Below are positions 23,475 to 32,542 of a DNA stretch of 64,000 nt, piece by piece (within the stretch, counting starts at the first letter, position 1; every line of letters starts with the position of its first letter). Both the position numbers and the translations under genes were made by a program. The notes under the pieces were generated by a model. That model ran no database searches, had not been told where the DNA came from, and saw only the letters and a list, made by a program, of their open reading frames with translations. The stretch spans positions 294,040 to 358,039 of the forward strand of contig NZ_BMMP01000004.1 of NCBI RefSeq assembly GCF_014645895.1, given 5' to 3'. The stretch is from Streptomyces daqingensis (GTDB lineage: Bacteria > Actinomycetota > Actinomycetes > Streptomycetales > Streptomycetaceae).

Positions 23475-24311
23475 TCACGTACGGGGACGCGTGCCCGGGC
23501 CCTTGCCGTTCCCGGGGGCCCGGGCCGTCAGGACGGAGACGTCCACGTGCTCCGTGAAGCTGTCCGACGCCCCCAGCGCCTCGCCCGCGCGGGCCGTGAA
23601 GCCGGCACGGGCGCCGGGAGCCGGCAGCAGGTCCTCGGGAAGGGCGGAGAAGACGCCGCCGACGACCTCGTCCAGGGAAAGCTCCACGACGTAGGAGACG
23701 TGCCTCGTGGCGACGTCCTCGAACCCGGCCGCCTCCAGGGCGCGCGCGTACCGCAGCCGGTCCCGCTCCGCCGTGCCGCACGTGTCCCGCAGCTCCGTGT
23801 CGAAGTGCTCCTCGAGGAAGCCCCGCAGGGCCCGCGACCAGTCGCTGTCCTGCAGCCACGCGGGCGCGCCGTTGGCCACGACGGCGATCCCTCCGCCGGG
23901 GCGGAGCAGCGGCAGCAGCTCGCCGAAGAGCGTGGCGTGCCGCATCCAGTGGAGCGCCTGCCCGATCACCGCCGCCGCGAGGGCCCGTCCGCCCAGCAGC
24001 TTCCCGAGGGCGGGCACGTCGGTGTCCGCGCCGAGGACCCACGTGACGTTGCCGGCGTCCTGCCTGGCGGCTGCCTCGCGCGCATGGCGGAGCATGTCGG
24101 GTTCGGGGTCCATGCCGATCACCGCGCCGACCCGCCCGGCGAGGGGGACCGTGAGCTGGCCGGTGCCGCAGCCCAGATCGAGCACGGTGTCCGTGTGGCC
24201 CAACTCGAAGGAACCGGCGAGGACTTCGAGGACCTCCGGCGGGTAGCCCCGCCGGAACTTCGCGTAGTAGTGGGCGACGTCGCCGCTGAATCCGAGGGCC
24301 ATGCCCGTCAT
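23475..24311 (-). CDS. Class I SAM-dependent methyltransferase
   Basis: A 278-residue methyltransferase of the Methyltransf_11/25 type. SAM-binding motif I is TVLDLGCGTGQLTVPLA, with the acidic ribose ligand in VIGMDPEPDML and motif IV in AAVIGQALHWM. The opening block FSGDVAHYYAKFRRGYPPEVLEVL is common to small-molecule methyltransferases of actinobacteria. An in-frame ATG at 24302 is an equally good start. Substrate is unknown; no biosynthetic cluster surrounds it. Confidence 0.88.
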   Translation of the reverse strand: MTGMALGFSGDVAHYYAKFRRGYPPEVLEVLAGSFELGHTDTVLDLGCGTGQLTVPLAGRVGAVIGMDPEPDMLRHAREAAARQDAGNVTWVLGADTDVPALGKLLGGRALAAAVIGQALHWMRHATLFGELLPLLRPGGGIAVVANGAPAWLQDSDWSRALRGFLEEHFDTELRDTCGTAERDRLRYARALEAAGFEDVATRHVSYVVELSLDEVVGGVFSALPEDLLPAPGARAGFTARAGEALGASDSFTEHVDVSVLTARAPGNGKGPGTRPRT

Positions 24312-24416
24312 CTTGCCCCGGCGCGTCCGTGCGGCGGCCGGATGTCGCCGAGAGCAGAGCCGCGGTCCGCGCCGCGGACGGGGTGGTGCCGCTCCGGCGG
24401 CTCCCGCGGCAGCGGA

Positions 24417-25031
24417 TCAGCCCGTGACCACGGAGATGTTGAAGGCGTGGGTGCCGAGCGCTCCGGCGACGCCGAGGAAGAGCAGCGCGTAGTGCTCCTG
24501 GCCCCTCGCTGTGGCGATGCCGCCCAGGTCCAGCTGCGCGGCGTCGGGCCAGCCGAGGTCGTTGAGCAGGCGGCCGGCGGTGCTCTTGGCCCCGGCGTCG
24601 TCGCCGGAGAGGAAGACGTTGCCGGGGCTGCGCAGCCCGCCCGGGTCCGCCATGACCGAGGCCGTCATGGTGGCCAGCGTCTTGACGACGTACGTCGCCG
24701 GGAACGCCTCCTGGATCTCCTCACCGAGGGAGACGACGGGATGAGCGAGCGCCATGTCCTCGGTGAAGCCGATTCCGACGTCGATCAGCACCTTCCCCTC
24801 CAGCGCGGGCGCCCCGACACGTCGCAGCAGGTCCAGCGAGGCGTCACCGGGCGTGGCGTTGACGAGCACCTCCCCGTGTCCGGCCGCCTCCGCGAGCCCG
24901 GTGACGGCACGTCCCGGCTTCGCCCGCTCCTCGGGGTGCCGCGATCCGAGCACGACGTCGTGTCCCGCGGCGGCCCAGCGTCCCGCCAGTGCCCCGGCGA
25001 CGTTTCCCGTTCCGAAGAATCCGATACGCAT
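24417..25031 (-). CDS. F420/NADP oxidoreductase-like (NAD(P)-binding) protein
   Basis: A 204-residue Rossmann protein of the F420-dependent NADP reductase family (PF03807). The dinucleotide loop is MRIGFFGTGNVAGALAGRW, followed by VVLGSRHPEE, where Ser-Arg suggests NADP preference. The conserved segment ATYVVKTLATMTASVMADP occupies the position of the family's substrate-facing region. True F420 reductases and many non-F420 NADP reductases share this fold, so the cofactor is not settled. A 415-base gap follows its start. Confidence 0.82.
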   Translation of the reverse strand: MRIGFFGTGNVAGALAGRWAAAGHDVVLGSRHPEERAKPGRAVTGLAEAAGHGEVLVNATPGDASLDLLRRVGAPALEGKVLIDVGIGFTEDMALAHPVVSLGEEIQEAFPATYVVKTLATMTASVMADPGGLRSPGNVFLSGDDAGAKSTAGRLLNDLGWPDAAQLDLGGIATARGQEHYALLFLGVAGALGTHAFNISVVTG

Positions 25032-25446
25032 GACGGCACGTTAGACGCGGGTCCCGCGCGTGGACATCGGTCCCTGGACGGCACGTGCCTCGGTCCGGCG
25101 GACCGGGACGCAGGTCCCGTACCCGACGTCCGAAGGTCCCGGCCCGACTGGCCCGGGCCACGGCCCGGCCGGCCGCCCGACGCCCCTGCGTCCTGGCGCG
25201 CCCCGTCTCTGACGGGCCGTCCGCCCGGGTTCTGACGCGGCCGTTCCGGCCGTCCGCGGCCGGGGCCAGGGGGCCGGAGCCGCCGCACGGCACGTGCCGT
25301 CCCGCCGCCCCGTCCTGCTGGCAACCCCTCGCCCGAACCGGGGGTTTGCCTCATGGCAGCGCCGCGACCGGTGCCATAACCTCATCGGGCACAGACCACC
25401 GAAGGCGCCCTTTTCCGGGTGTCTTCCGACTGAACGGGGAGAAATC
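25032..25446. other. 415-base divergent intergenic region
   Basis: No gene is seen. It carries several GGTCC/GGACC elements, among them the inverted repeat GGGAC-GCAG-GTCCC at 25105-25118, which matches the outer bases and 4-base spacing of a DevR/DosR box. The right end must hold the promoter of the DUF4097 lipoprotein gene. Confidence 0.4.
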
Positions 25447-26175
25447 ATGCGCAGGCAGCTCCGCCTCCTGGGGGCGTCCGTCGCGGCCGGAGCCTGCGCG
25501 TCCGCGCTGTCCGCGTGCGGGCTCGTGCCCGGTGAGACCTTCGAGGACGACGTCACTCTTTCGGAGAAGGTCACCTCCGTGCGCCTGGACATCCGCACGG
25601 GCGGGGTGAAGCTCCGTAGCAAGCAGACGGTCACCGACGTCGCCGTGCACCGCCGGGTCGAGTTCAGCGGCGACAAACCGGCGGCCACCCACCGCGTCGA
25701 GAACGGCGTGCTGGTGCTCCGCGGCTGCGGCGAGGACTGCGAGGTGAGTTACACCGTCGACCTGCCGCCCAGGGTCCCCGTCAGCGGCCGCACCACCACC
25801 GGCGGTGTCAGCCTCTCCGGCGTGGGCAAGGTGGACGTGCGCACCGACACCGGCGCCGTCGACCTGGACGACGTGGACGGCACCGTCGACGTGCACACCA
25901 CCAACGGCCGTATCAACGGACGCGGCCTCAAGGGCGACCGCCTGCGGGCCGAGACCTCCAACGGCGCGATCGACGTCAGGCTGGCCACACCGCAGGACGT
26001 GCGGGCCAGGACGTCCAACGGCGCGATCTCCGTCACCGCGCCGGACGGCCGTTACGAGGTCTCGGCGGAGACGAAGAACGGCAAAAAGAACATCGGCGTG
26101 CGCGACGACCCGTCCGGCGACCACCGCCTCGACCTGTCGACGAGCAACGGGGGCATCACCGTCAAAAAGTCCTGA
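25447..26175 (+). CDS. DUF4097-family lipoprotein
   Basis: A 242-residue secreted lipoprotein. The signal peptide ends in a lipobox LSACG (cleavage before Cys at about residue 24). The mature part is a DUF4097 right-handed beta-solenoid with repeats of about 18-20 residues (GVSLSGVGKVDVRTDTGAVDL, TVDVHTTNGRINGRGLKG, AETSNGAIDVRLA, RTSNGAISVTAP, LSTSNGGITVKKS). The recurrent TSNG turn marks each rung. Function is unknown; some relatives adhere to or sense the envelope. A strong hairpin follows 46 bases after the stop. Confidence 0.88.
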   Translation: MRRQLRLLGASVAAGACASALSACGLVPGETFEDDVTLSEKVTSVRLDIRTGGVKLRSKQTVTDVAVHRRVEFSGDKPAATHRVENGVLVLRGCGEDCEVSYTVDLPPRVPVSGRTTTGGVSLSGVGKVDVRTDTGAVDLDDVDGTVDVHTTNGRINGRGLKGDRLRAETSNGAIDVRLATPQDVRARTSNGAISVTAPDGRYEVSAETKNGKKNIGVRDDPSGDHRLDLSTSNGGITVKKS

Positions 26176-26221
26176 CGGCCTGTCGCCCGACGCCCTTGCA
26201 GGGGCGTTCCGTGCCCTGAGA

Positions 26222-26273
26222 GCGGCCCTGGCCGTCCGGACGGCAGTTCGTCCGTCCGGACGGCCAGGGCCGC
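26222..26273. terminator. Perfect 20-bp stem, bidirectional terminator
   Basis: Two 20-base arms, 26222-26241 and 26254-26273, are exact reverse complements around a 12-base loop. It lies between the convergent DUF4097 and aminotransferase genes. This is the longest perfect stem noticed in the window; it lacks a U-tract on either side. Confidence 0.8.
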
Positions 26274-26334
26274 AGCGTCGCGGGCGCCGCCACCGCTGCG
26301 GCATCAGGCGGACGGACGCGTCGCGGGGCGCGTT

Positions 26335-27462
26335 TCAGCTCCGCGCGCCGTCCTCCGCCGCCTCGTCGAGGTGCCCTTCCAGCACCTCCGCCGCACGGTC
26401 CGCGTCGGCCTCCGTGTTGTAGAGGTGGAACGCGAGACGCAGCCTGCCCGCCCGCACGCTCCCGACGACGCCGGCACTCTTCAGCAGCTCGTGCGCACTG
26501 TCGTCCACCGCCACGCTGACGATCGCCGAGTCCCCCGCGGGCAGCCCCGTCGACTTGCGGAAGCGGTTCGCCAGTCCGAGGTTGTGCTCGTGGAGCGCCC
26601 GTGTGCCGATGCCCTCGATCAGTTCGAGCGCGGGCTCCTGGCCGACCCAGGCGTGCCACGCGGGGGAGAAGTCGAACCGGCGGGCGTCCGAGGCGAGCCG
26701 CAGCGGGCCGCCGTAGAGGCTGTCCCAGCGCTCGCCGCCCGCGTACCAGCACGCTCCGTGCGGAATGATCTCGTCCGCGAGAGCGGGCTGGACGGTGGAG
26801 AAGGCGGTGCCGCGCGGCCCCAGCAGCCACTTGTACCCGCCGCACGTGGTGTACGCGAAGCGTGAGGCGTCGACGGGCAGCCAGCCGACCGCCTGCGTCA
26901 CGTCCAGCAGGACGCGCGTCCCCGTCGCCTCGCACGCGGAGGTGAGGGCGTCGAGGTCGGCCACGCGTCCGTCCGCGGACTGCACCGCCGCCACGGCCAC
27001 GAGTGCGGTACGGGACGTCACCTCCTCGGCGAGCCGCTCCAGCGGGACCTCGCGCACCTCGACGCCGCGCCGCGCCTGCGCGTGGAACGGAAAGACCACG
27101 CTGGTGAACTCGCCCTCCGCGGTGAGCACTTGGCTTCCGTCGGGAAGGTTCGCCGCGATGAGCCCGGTGAACGCGCTGACCTGGCTGCCGACCGTCACCC
27201 AGGAGGGGTCGACGCCGACCAGCCGCGCGTACGAGTCCCGTGACGCCGCGAGCGGCGCGTCGTAGGCGGGCGGTGCGGCCCGGCCGGTGCGCCATTCGTC
27301 CAGCGCGCCGTTCAGCGCGTCCAGCGAACGGCGGGGCGGCAGGCCCAGCGAGGCGGTGTCGAGGTAGACGACCTCGGGGTCGAACTCGGCCTGTGCGAGG
27401 GCGAGCCGGGAGAGGCCGCCGGGGTGCTCCGCCTCACCGGCGGTGGCTGTGGTGTTCTGCAT
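26335..27462 (-). CDS. Class V aminotransferase/cysteine desulfurase-like PLP enzyme
   Basis: A 375-residue fold-type I PLP enzyme. The cofactor lysine lies in CGGYKWLLGPRGTAF, with the ring-binding Asp and Gln in VLLDVTQAVGWLPVD. The opening (VVYLDTASLGLPPRRSLDAL) matches the kynureninase/isopenicillin epimerase-like branch more than true cysteine desulfurases. No catalytic cysteine loop is seen near the C-terminus, so desulfurase activity is unlikely. The ATG at 27462 is preferred over an upstream ATG at 27483. It is divergent from the saccharopine-dehydrogenase-like gene, with 199 bases between them. Confidence 0.85.
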   Translation of the reverse strand: MQNTTATAGEAEHPGGLSRLALAQAEFDPEVVYLDTASLGLPPRRSLDALNGALDEWRTGRAAPPAYDAPLAASRDSYARLVGVDPSWVTVGSQVSAFTGLIAANLPDGSQVLTAEGEFTSVVFPFHAQARRGVEVREVPLERLAEEVTSRTALVAVAAVQSADGRVADLDALTSACEATGTRVLLDVTQAVGWLPVDASRFAYTTCGGYKWLLGPRGTAFSTVQPALADEIIPHGACWYAGGERWDSLYGGPLRLASDARRFDFSPAWHAWVGQEPALELIEGIGTRALHEHNLGLANRFRKSTGLPAGDSAIVSVAVDDSAHELLKSAGVVGSVRAGRLRLAFHLYNTEADADRAAEVLEGHLDEAAEDGARS

Positions 27463-27661
27463 GCCATCAGCCTGCGGCCACATCGCCGCGGGCGGAAGTC
27501 CGGCTCTCGGCCGCGCGTCCCGACGAGCCCCTGGCCGGTCACCCGCGGAGGAGGCACCCGCCGGGCCGCGCCGTGGTCAGGCGGCCGGTGCGGATACGTT
27601 GGCACGACGGCGCCCCGCACGGGCGCCCGCCCGGGGGCCCGGAGACCGGAAGGACACGGCC

Positions 27662-28918
27662 ATGACCAGCACGCACTCCCGCGTACGAGACATCGACGTC
27701 GCCGTCTACGGAGCCACCGGCTTCGTGGGCGGCCTGGTGGCCCGTCACCTGGCCCGGGCGGCGCCCGAGGGCACCCGGATCGCGCTCGCCGGGCGCAGCG
27801 AGGACAAGCTCCGCGCCGTGCGCGACGGACTCGGCCCGCGCGCACGCGACTGGCCCCTGGTCGTCGCCGACGCCGGGGACCGTGCGGCGCTGGAGGAGCT
27901 GGCCGGTTCGGCGCACGCGGTCGCCACCACCGTCGGCCCGTACACGCGGTACGGACGCGAACTCGTCGGCGCCTGCGCGCGGGCGGGCACCGACTACGCC
28001 GACCTGTGCGGAGAGGCGCTCTTCATCCGGGAAAGCATCGACACCCACCACGCGACGGCCGCGTCCACCGGCGCCCGCATCGTGCACGCCTGCGGTTTCG
28101 ACTCCGTACCCTCCGACCTCAACGTGCATCTGCTCCACGAGGCGGTCCGCGCGGACGGCACCGGCGAGCTGACGGACACCACCGCCGTCCTGACCGCGCT
28201 GAGCGGCGGCGTCAGCGGCGGCACCATCGACTCGGTACGGCAGCAGATCGACACGATGCGGCACGACCGCGAGGCCCGCCGCCTCGCCGCGGACCCCTAC
28301 ACCCTCAGCCCCGACCGGGAGCGCGAACCCGAACTCGGCCGCCAGGAAGACCTGCTGACGGGCCGTGCGTCCGCAGCGGGCGTCCCGCTGCGCGGCGTTC
28401 TCGCCCCCTTCCCGATGGCGCCCTTCAACACGCGGATCGTCCGGCGCAGCGCCGCCCTGCGCGGCCACGCCTACGGCGCGCGCTTCCGCTACCGCGAAGC
28501 CATGCGGCTCGGGCCGTCCGTGCTCTCGCCGCTGGTGGCGGCCGGCACGGCGGGCCTCGTCGGCGCCCTCTTCGCGGGTCTGGCGCTGCGCCCCACCCGG
28601 CCGCTGCTGGACCGGGCCCTGCCCTCTCCGGGCGAGGGTCCTGGCCCGCGTACACGCGAGAAGGGCCACTTCACGCTGGACACCTTCGCCGGGACCACGA
28701 GCGGCGCCCGCTACGCGGCACGGTTCAAGGCCAGCGGCGACCCGGGCTACAAAGCGACCGCCGTCATGCTCGGCGAAGCGGCACTCGCCCTCGTCCTGGA
28801 CCGTGCCGCTCTGCCGGACAGCGGCGGCGGAGTGCTCACCCCCGCCACCGGTCTCGGGGACGCCCTCGTCGGCCGGCTGCGCTCTGCGGGCATGTTCCTC
28901 GCAACCCGCGCCTACTGA
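27662..28918 (+). CDS. Saccharopine dehydrogenase-like / trans-acting enoyl reductase family protein
   Basis: A 418-residue Rossmann protein. The N-terminal dinucleotide motif is VAVYGATGFVGGLVARHLA. The conserved block GPYTRYGRELVGACARAGTDYADLCGE and the later HACGFDSVPSDL mark the saccharopine dehydrogenase NADP-binding family, which in mycobacteria includes the trans-acting enoyl reductase of phthiocerol lipid synthesis. A hydrophobic segment near residues 285-310 could touch the membrane. A GGAAGGA ribosome site supports the start. Substrate is unknown. Confidence 0.88.
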   Translation: MTSTHSRVRDIDVAVYGATGFVGGLVARHLARAAPEGTRIALAGRSEDKLRAVRDGLGPRARDWPLVVADAGDRAALEELAGSAHAVATTVGPYTRYGRELVGACARAGTDYADLCGEALFIRESIDTHHATAASTGARIVHACGFDSVPSDLNVHLLHEAVRADGTGELTDTTAVLTALSGGVSGGTIDSVRQQIDTMRHDREARRLAADPYTLSPDREREPELGRQEDLLTGRASAAGVPLRGVLAPFPMAPFNTRIVRRSAALRGHAYGARFRYREAMRLGPSVLSPLVAAGTAGLVGALFAGLALRPTRPLLDRALPSPGEGPGPRTREKGHFTLDTFAGTTSGARYAARFKASGDPGYKATAVMLGEAALALVLDRAALPDSGGGVLTPATGLGDALVGRLRSAGMFLATRAY

Positions 28919-29000
28919 GCGAGACGGCCGCGGGAGACGGCACAGGCCGGGTGCCGGGCAGGTCGCGCGCCGGGCGCGGGCTCGCCGCCGCGCCACGGGC

Positions 29001-29654
29001 TCAGCCCAGGATGAACGGCACCCTCGCCGCGAGACCGCCCAGCGCCGCCTCCTCCGCGGCGTCCGGTGCGCGGCGCCCGGTGCCGATCAGCAGCGCGTCC
29101 CCGTCGGAGAAGGAAGCGGGGAACGGGGCGCCCGCGATCCTCTCCAGCGACATGCGGGCCGCCGCGAGAGTCGCCGCGGGCGGTCCGGCGGCCGAGGGCA
29201 GGTGCGCGACCAGGTCGAGATGGTGCAGCGTCGCTTCGAGCACGTACGCCGACAGGTAGTCGCGAGCGGTCAGCACCTCGCCGCGGGTGCCGACGCGTCC
29301 GGCCGGGTCGGCGAGCCGGGCGGCGCGGCCCGCGGCGGAACCGACGTCGTCGAGGTGGAACTTCAGCAGCTCCGGCTCTCCGTAGGCGGCGGCCAGCCGC
29401 GGGATCAGCGCGTCGAGAGGGTCCTCGCCGGTCGGGGGCCCGACGAGCCGCCAGTAGGTGACGTCGTCCGCTGTCGGTTCGGCGTCCGCGGGCGTGACCA
29501 GGGTGATCAGGACGTCCTGGGCGTCGATGACGAGGTGGCAGACCAGGTCCCGGACGAGCCAGCCCCGGCAGCCCGACGGCCGCTCGAATTCCTCGTCCGG
29601 AACCTCGGCGACCGCGCTGAGCAGCGCCGTCCAGGCGCTCGGGAAGTGGTCCAC
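29001..29654 (-). CDS. Mycothiol-dependent maleylpyruvate isomerase-like DinB protein
   Basis: A 217-residue four-helix DinB/MDMPI-type protein beginning with GTG. Metal-ligand histidines are visible in VRDLVCHLVIDAQD and in EATLHHLDLVAHL. Such enzymes use mycothiol, the actinobacterial thiol, for isomerisation or S-transfer, or act as metal-dependent thiol transferases. The specific reaction is not predictable. It is convergent with the preceding dehydrogenase-like gene. Confidence 0.82.
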   Translation of the reverse strand: MDHFPSAWTALLSAVAEVPDEEFERPSGCRGWLVRDLVCHLVIDAQDVLITLVTPADAEPTADDVTYWRLVGPPTGEDPLDALIPRLAAAYGEPELLKFHLDDVGSAAGRAARLADPAGRVGTRGEVLTARDYLSAYVLEATLHHLDLVAHLPSAAGPPAATLAAARMSLERIAGAPFPASFSDGDALLIGTGRRAPDAAEEAALGGLAARVPFILG

Positions 29655-29972
29655 CGCGGCACGTTAGCCGCGCGCCGGAACGGCGGACAACCGGATTCCG
29701 GCGCCCGCGCCCGCGCCCGTACGAGCCCGGCGCACGCGCCCCGGGGACGGGACCGACGCGCCGCGACCAGGCGGCGGGGCCCGGGGACGCCAGACGGTCG
29801 ATCTCCGTGTGCGGCGGCGACGCACCTCGGATAGACCTCGAACTGCCGATCCGTCAGAAACCCGTCAGGAGCACGAGACCTCGCAGAAGCGGCGAACGCC
29901 CCGTCCTTCCGTGCGCCCGCACACGGCGGCGCCGCCGCCTACCGCGCCCCCTCCCGCAGCGAAGGAAGCCGC
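29655..29972 (+). other. 318-base region upstream of the beta-helix gene
   Basis: No gene was found. The last 15 bases hold a purine-rich ribosome site (GAAGGAAG) for the next gene, and the left half is extremely GC-rich with (GCGCCC)n-like stretches. No clear promoter was recognised. Confidence 0.3.
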
Positions 29973-31115
29973 ATGACCGACACGTTCAGACGCGCAGCCC
30001 TCACCGCCGCCACCGGTCTCGGCCTGTGCCTCGCCCTCCTGCCCGCAGGGCAGGCCCAGGCGCAGGCTCCGACCCGCGTACCGTGCAACGACATCGCAGC
30101 GCTGAAGACGGCCATCGACAACGCGAACGCCCGCGGCGGCAGCATCGTTCTGGCCCCCCACTGCATCTACTCCCTCCCGCAGGCCGACAACGAGGACGAC
30201 GGCCTGCCCGAGATCACCGGCAAGGTGCGCATCTCCGGGAACCGCACGACGATCCAGCGGCCCCTGAGCGCCTCCGGCGCCTTCCGCATCTTCCACGTAC
30301 GGCAGACAGGCCACCTCACCCTGAACTCGCTCACCGTCCGCGGCGGCGAGGCCCCTGCGAGCCCGTTCTACGACAGCAACGGAGGGGCCCTCTACAACGA
30401 GCGCGGAACGGTCGCCCTGAACGACGTGACCGTCAGGAACAACACCTCCCACTGGCTGGGCGGCGGCGTCTGGAACAGCCTGGGCACGCTCACCATGAAG
30501 AACTCGACGGTCCGCGACAACTCCAGCTTCGTCGGCGGCGGAGCGGCCACCAACGGCACCATGAGGACGGACGGCGGCGCCATCCGCGACAACACCGCCG
30601 ACGCCTGGGGAGGCGGTCTCGCGAACGGAGGCGACAGCAGGCTGAACCACACGCCGGTCGACGGCAATCAGGTCGGAACCTCGGGCGGCGGTCTCGGCGG
30701 CGGCATCATGACCCTGCTCATCGACAACGAGATCGGGCCGCTGCGCCTGAACTCCACCAAGGTCAGGGACAACATCTCGCAGACGCTCGGCGGCGGAATC
30801 TTCATCGGGGAGACCGACCCGACGACCCTGTACCGGAGCACCGTCACCCGCAACGCCGCGAACGGAGGCCCCGGCAGCGGCGGCGGCATCCACAACGACG
30901 GGCGCCGCTTCGGCATCTACACGAGGCCCATCCCCGGCCCGGAGCGGACCATCACCAAGGCGCCCGCCAAGCAGGCGCTGCCCAAGGTGAACCTCAACCA
31001 GAGCCGCGTCTACAAGAACACGCCCGACGACTGCGCGCCGCCCAACAGCGTTCCCCGCTGCGAAGCGGTGGGCTCGGCTCCCGCGAAGAACACGGCCAAG
31101 CCGGGCAGGAGTTGA
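29973..31115 (+). CDS. Secreted right-handed parallel beta-helix protein
   Basis: A 380-residue exported protein. The N-terminus is a Sec signal peptide (RRAALTAATGLGLCLALLPAGQAQAQA) with likely cleavage after the second Ala-Gln-Ala. The body is a parallel beta-helix of about 20-25-residue rungs, with recurring NGGALYNERGTVALNDVTVRN, GGGVWNSLGTLTMKNSTVRDN and GGGAATNGTMRTDGGAIRDN. This is the polymorphic outer-membrane/chlamydial probe type of repeat. The C-terminus is Lys/Pro-rich. Beta-helices are often polysaccharide lyases or adhesins, but no catalytic residues are visible. Confidence 0.85.
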   Translation: MTDTFRRAALTAATGLGLCLALLPAGQAQAQAPTRVPCNDIAALKTAIDNANARGGSIVLAPHCIYSLPQADNEDDGLPEITGKVRISGNRTTIQRPLSASGAFRIFHVRQTGHLTLNSLTVRGGEAPASPFYDSNGGALYNERGTVALNDVTVRNNTSHWLGGGVWNSLGTLTMKNSTVRDNSSFVGGGAATNGTMRTDGGAIRDNTADAWGGGLANGGDSRLNHTPVDGNQVGTSGGGLGGGIMTLLIDNEIGPLRLNSTKVRDNISQTLGGGIFIGETDPTTLYRSTVTRNAANGGPGSGGGIHNDGRRFGIYTRPIPGPERTITKAPAKQALPKVNLNQSRVYKNTPDDCAPPNSVPRCEAVGSAPAKNTAKPGRS

Positions 31116-31352
31116 CCTCCACGGCGCTGCCGGGCAGCGGCCTCTGACGCGACGCGGCATCACGACCGCAGCGCGGCGGCGTCGGACGGCAGCCGGCAGG
31201 CGGTCCTTCGGACGCGGTGCCAGACCGTATCCGGGGGACCTCCCGGCGTCCGCGCGCACTCCCCTGTGCCGCGCCGGATCAGGGGATGTCACGCCGGGGG
31301 CCGCTGCCTCGTCGTACGGAGCGGAAGGGTTCCCCGGCAGTAGGAGCGGAAG

Positions 31353-31736
31353 ATGAATGTCGCGCTGTGGGTCGCCGCATGGCTGCTGGCTGCGGTAGCG
31401 CTGCTCGGCGGTGTCACCAAGGCCTTCGTGCCCAAGGAGAGACTGGCCGCGGCGGAGGGCGGCGGGTGGACCGCGGACGTCGGCACCGGCTTCGTGAAGA
31501 CCCTCGGCGTCCTCGAACTGCTGGCGGCAGCCGGGCTGTTGCTGCCCGCCGCACTGGGCGTCGCGCCCGTGCTGGTGCCCGTGACCGCCGTCTGCTGGGT
31601 GCTGCTGATGATCGGCGCGATGATCACGCACGGACGGCGCGGCGAACACCGGTTCGTGGCGCTGAACCTGGTCTACCTCGCGCTGGCGGCCTTCATCGCC
31701 TGGGGCCACTTCGGGCCGGAGCCCTTCACCGGCTGA
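31353..31736 (+). CDS. DoxX-family membrane protein
   Basis: A 127-residue four-helix membrane protein of the DoxX-like family (MNVALWVAAWLLAAVALLGGVTKAF, then LGVLELLAAAGLLLPAALG, PVTAVCWVLLMIGAMITHGRRGEHRF, ALNLVYLALAAFIAWGHFG). A TAGGAGCGG ribosome site supports the start. DoxX relatives occur in redox and stress contexts, but no reaction can be assigned. It is convergent with the small winged-helix regulator. Confidence 0.9.
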   Translation: MNVALWVAAWLLAAVALLGGVTKAFVPKERLAAAEGGGWTADVGTGFVKTLGVLELLAAAGLLLPAALGVAPVLVPVTAVCWVLLMIGAMITHGRRGEHRFVALNLVYLALAAFIAWGHFGPEPFTG

Positions 31737-31766
31737 CGTCCCGCCGTCCGGCCCCTGCCCTGATGC

Positions 31767-32087
31767 TCACCCGCCGGAGTTCGCGCCGGTGCTCCCGCCG
31801 GGGCCGCGAGCGGCATCGGCGGCCAGCGCCTGCAGGTACCAGAGGTGGTCCTCGTAGGCCTTCCTGCCCGCGCGGGTCAGGGCCGCCCAGGTGCGCACGC
31901 GGCCCGAACCGCGCGGCTTGGTCACCTTCACGTACCCGGCGTCGGCGAGGACCTTCAGATGCTTGCTCATGACCGAGTCGGCGACGCCCAGTTCGTCGCG
32001 CAGGGTGCCGAACTCCGCTTCGCGCACCACGGCCAGGAACGCACAGATCCTGAGCCTGTTGGGCGCGTGCACGATCTCGTCGAACAT
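31767..32087 (-). CDS. Winged-helix transcriptional regulator (HTH_34 type)
   Basis: A 106-residue MarR/ArsR-like single-domain regulator (FDEIVHAPNRLRICAFLAVV, EFGTLRDELGVADSVMSKHLKVLADAGYVKVTKP). The recognition helix and wing (GSGRVRTWAALTRAGRKAYEDHL) are complete and no separate sensor domain is present. Its start overlaps the stop of the membrane-protein gene (ATGA), a common arrangement in which the regulator controls its own operon. The two TTTCC-n5-GGAAA sites at the operon start are its likely operators. Confidence 0.88.
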   Translation of the reverse strand: MFDEIVHAPNRLRICAFLAVVREAEFGTLRDELGVADSVMSKHLKVLADAGYVKVTKPRGSGRVRTWAALTRAGRKAYEDHLWYLQALAADAARGPGGSTGANSGG

Positions 32088-32542
32088 CAGAAGGAGTGAT
32101 CCGGGTCGGCCGCGATTTCTCGCCGCAGAGCGGCCTCGAACAGCCTGCCGAGGACGATCGTCGCAAGGAGGACGACCCCGGCCGCGACCCACGAGACGGC
32201 CGCGGACCCGGTCAGCGAAGCGCTCGCGACGCAGGCCAGAGCGACCAGGCCGAGCAGGGTCAGCACGTTGCGGCTGCGCGTGCCCTGGGCTTTGGCGGTG
32301 GAGAGCCCCGCCAGGCGGCGGTAGGCCAGCGTGAGCACGAGACACCCGGCCAGCAGCAACCCCATCGAGGGCAGCGTCCAGTTGGCGTTCTCGAGCCCTT
32401 GCGCGAGCACGTGCTGGGCGACCAGCAGACCCAGCACCAGGTGATACCACCAGGGCGCGGCGATCCGGCCGGCTACACCGGCACGGGTAGCGGCCACGGC
32501 GTCCAGGGAGGCACGAGCGTCATCCGCTCCGTTGCTTTCCAT
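32087..32542 (-). CDS. Four-helix membrane protein co-transcribed with its regulator
   Basis: A 151-residue membrane protein: a short cytoplasmic N-terminus, four hydrophobic segments (WWYHLVLGLLVAQHVLAQGL, LPSMGLLLAGCLVLTLAYRRL, VLTLLGLVALACVASASL, AVSWVAAGVVLLATIVLG) and a charged tail. No transport motif was recognised. The start ATG lies inside one of two TTTCCrTsACGGAAA boxes and 7 bases after a -10-like TAGTCT, so the mRNA is probably leaderless and tightly repressed. Confidence 0.82.
   Translation of the reverse strand: MESNGADDARASLDAVAATRAGVAGRIAAPWWYHLVLGLLVAQHVLAQGLENANWTLPSMGLLLAGCLVLTLAYRRLAGLSTAKAQGTRSRNVLTLLGLVALACVASASLTGSAAVSWVAAGVVLLATIVLGRLFEAALRREIAADPDHSF

Noticed and set aside
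22802..25354. Long open frames on both strands opposite the MerR-PP2C, methyltransferase and reductase genes
   Set aside because: They are high-GC shadow frames: low-complexity Arg/Pro/Ala products without domains, overlapping genes with clear motifs.
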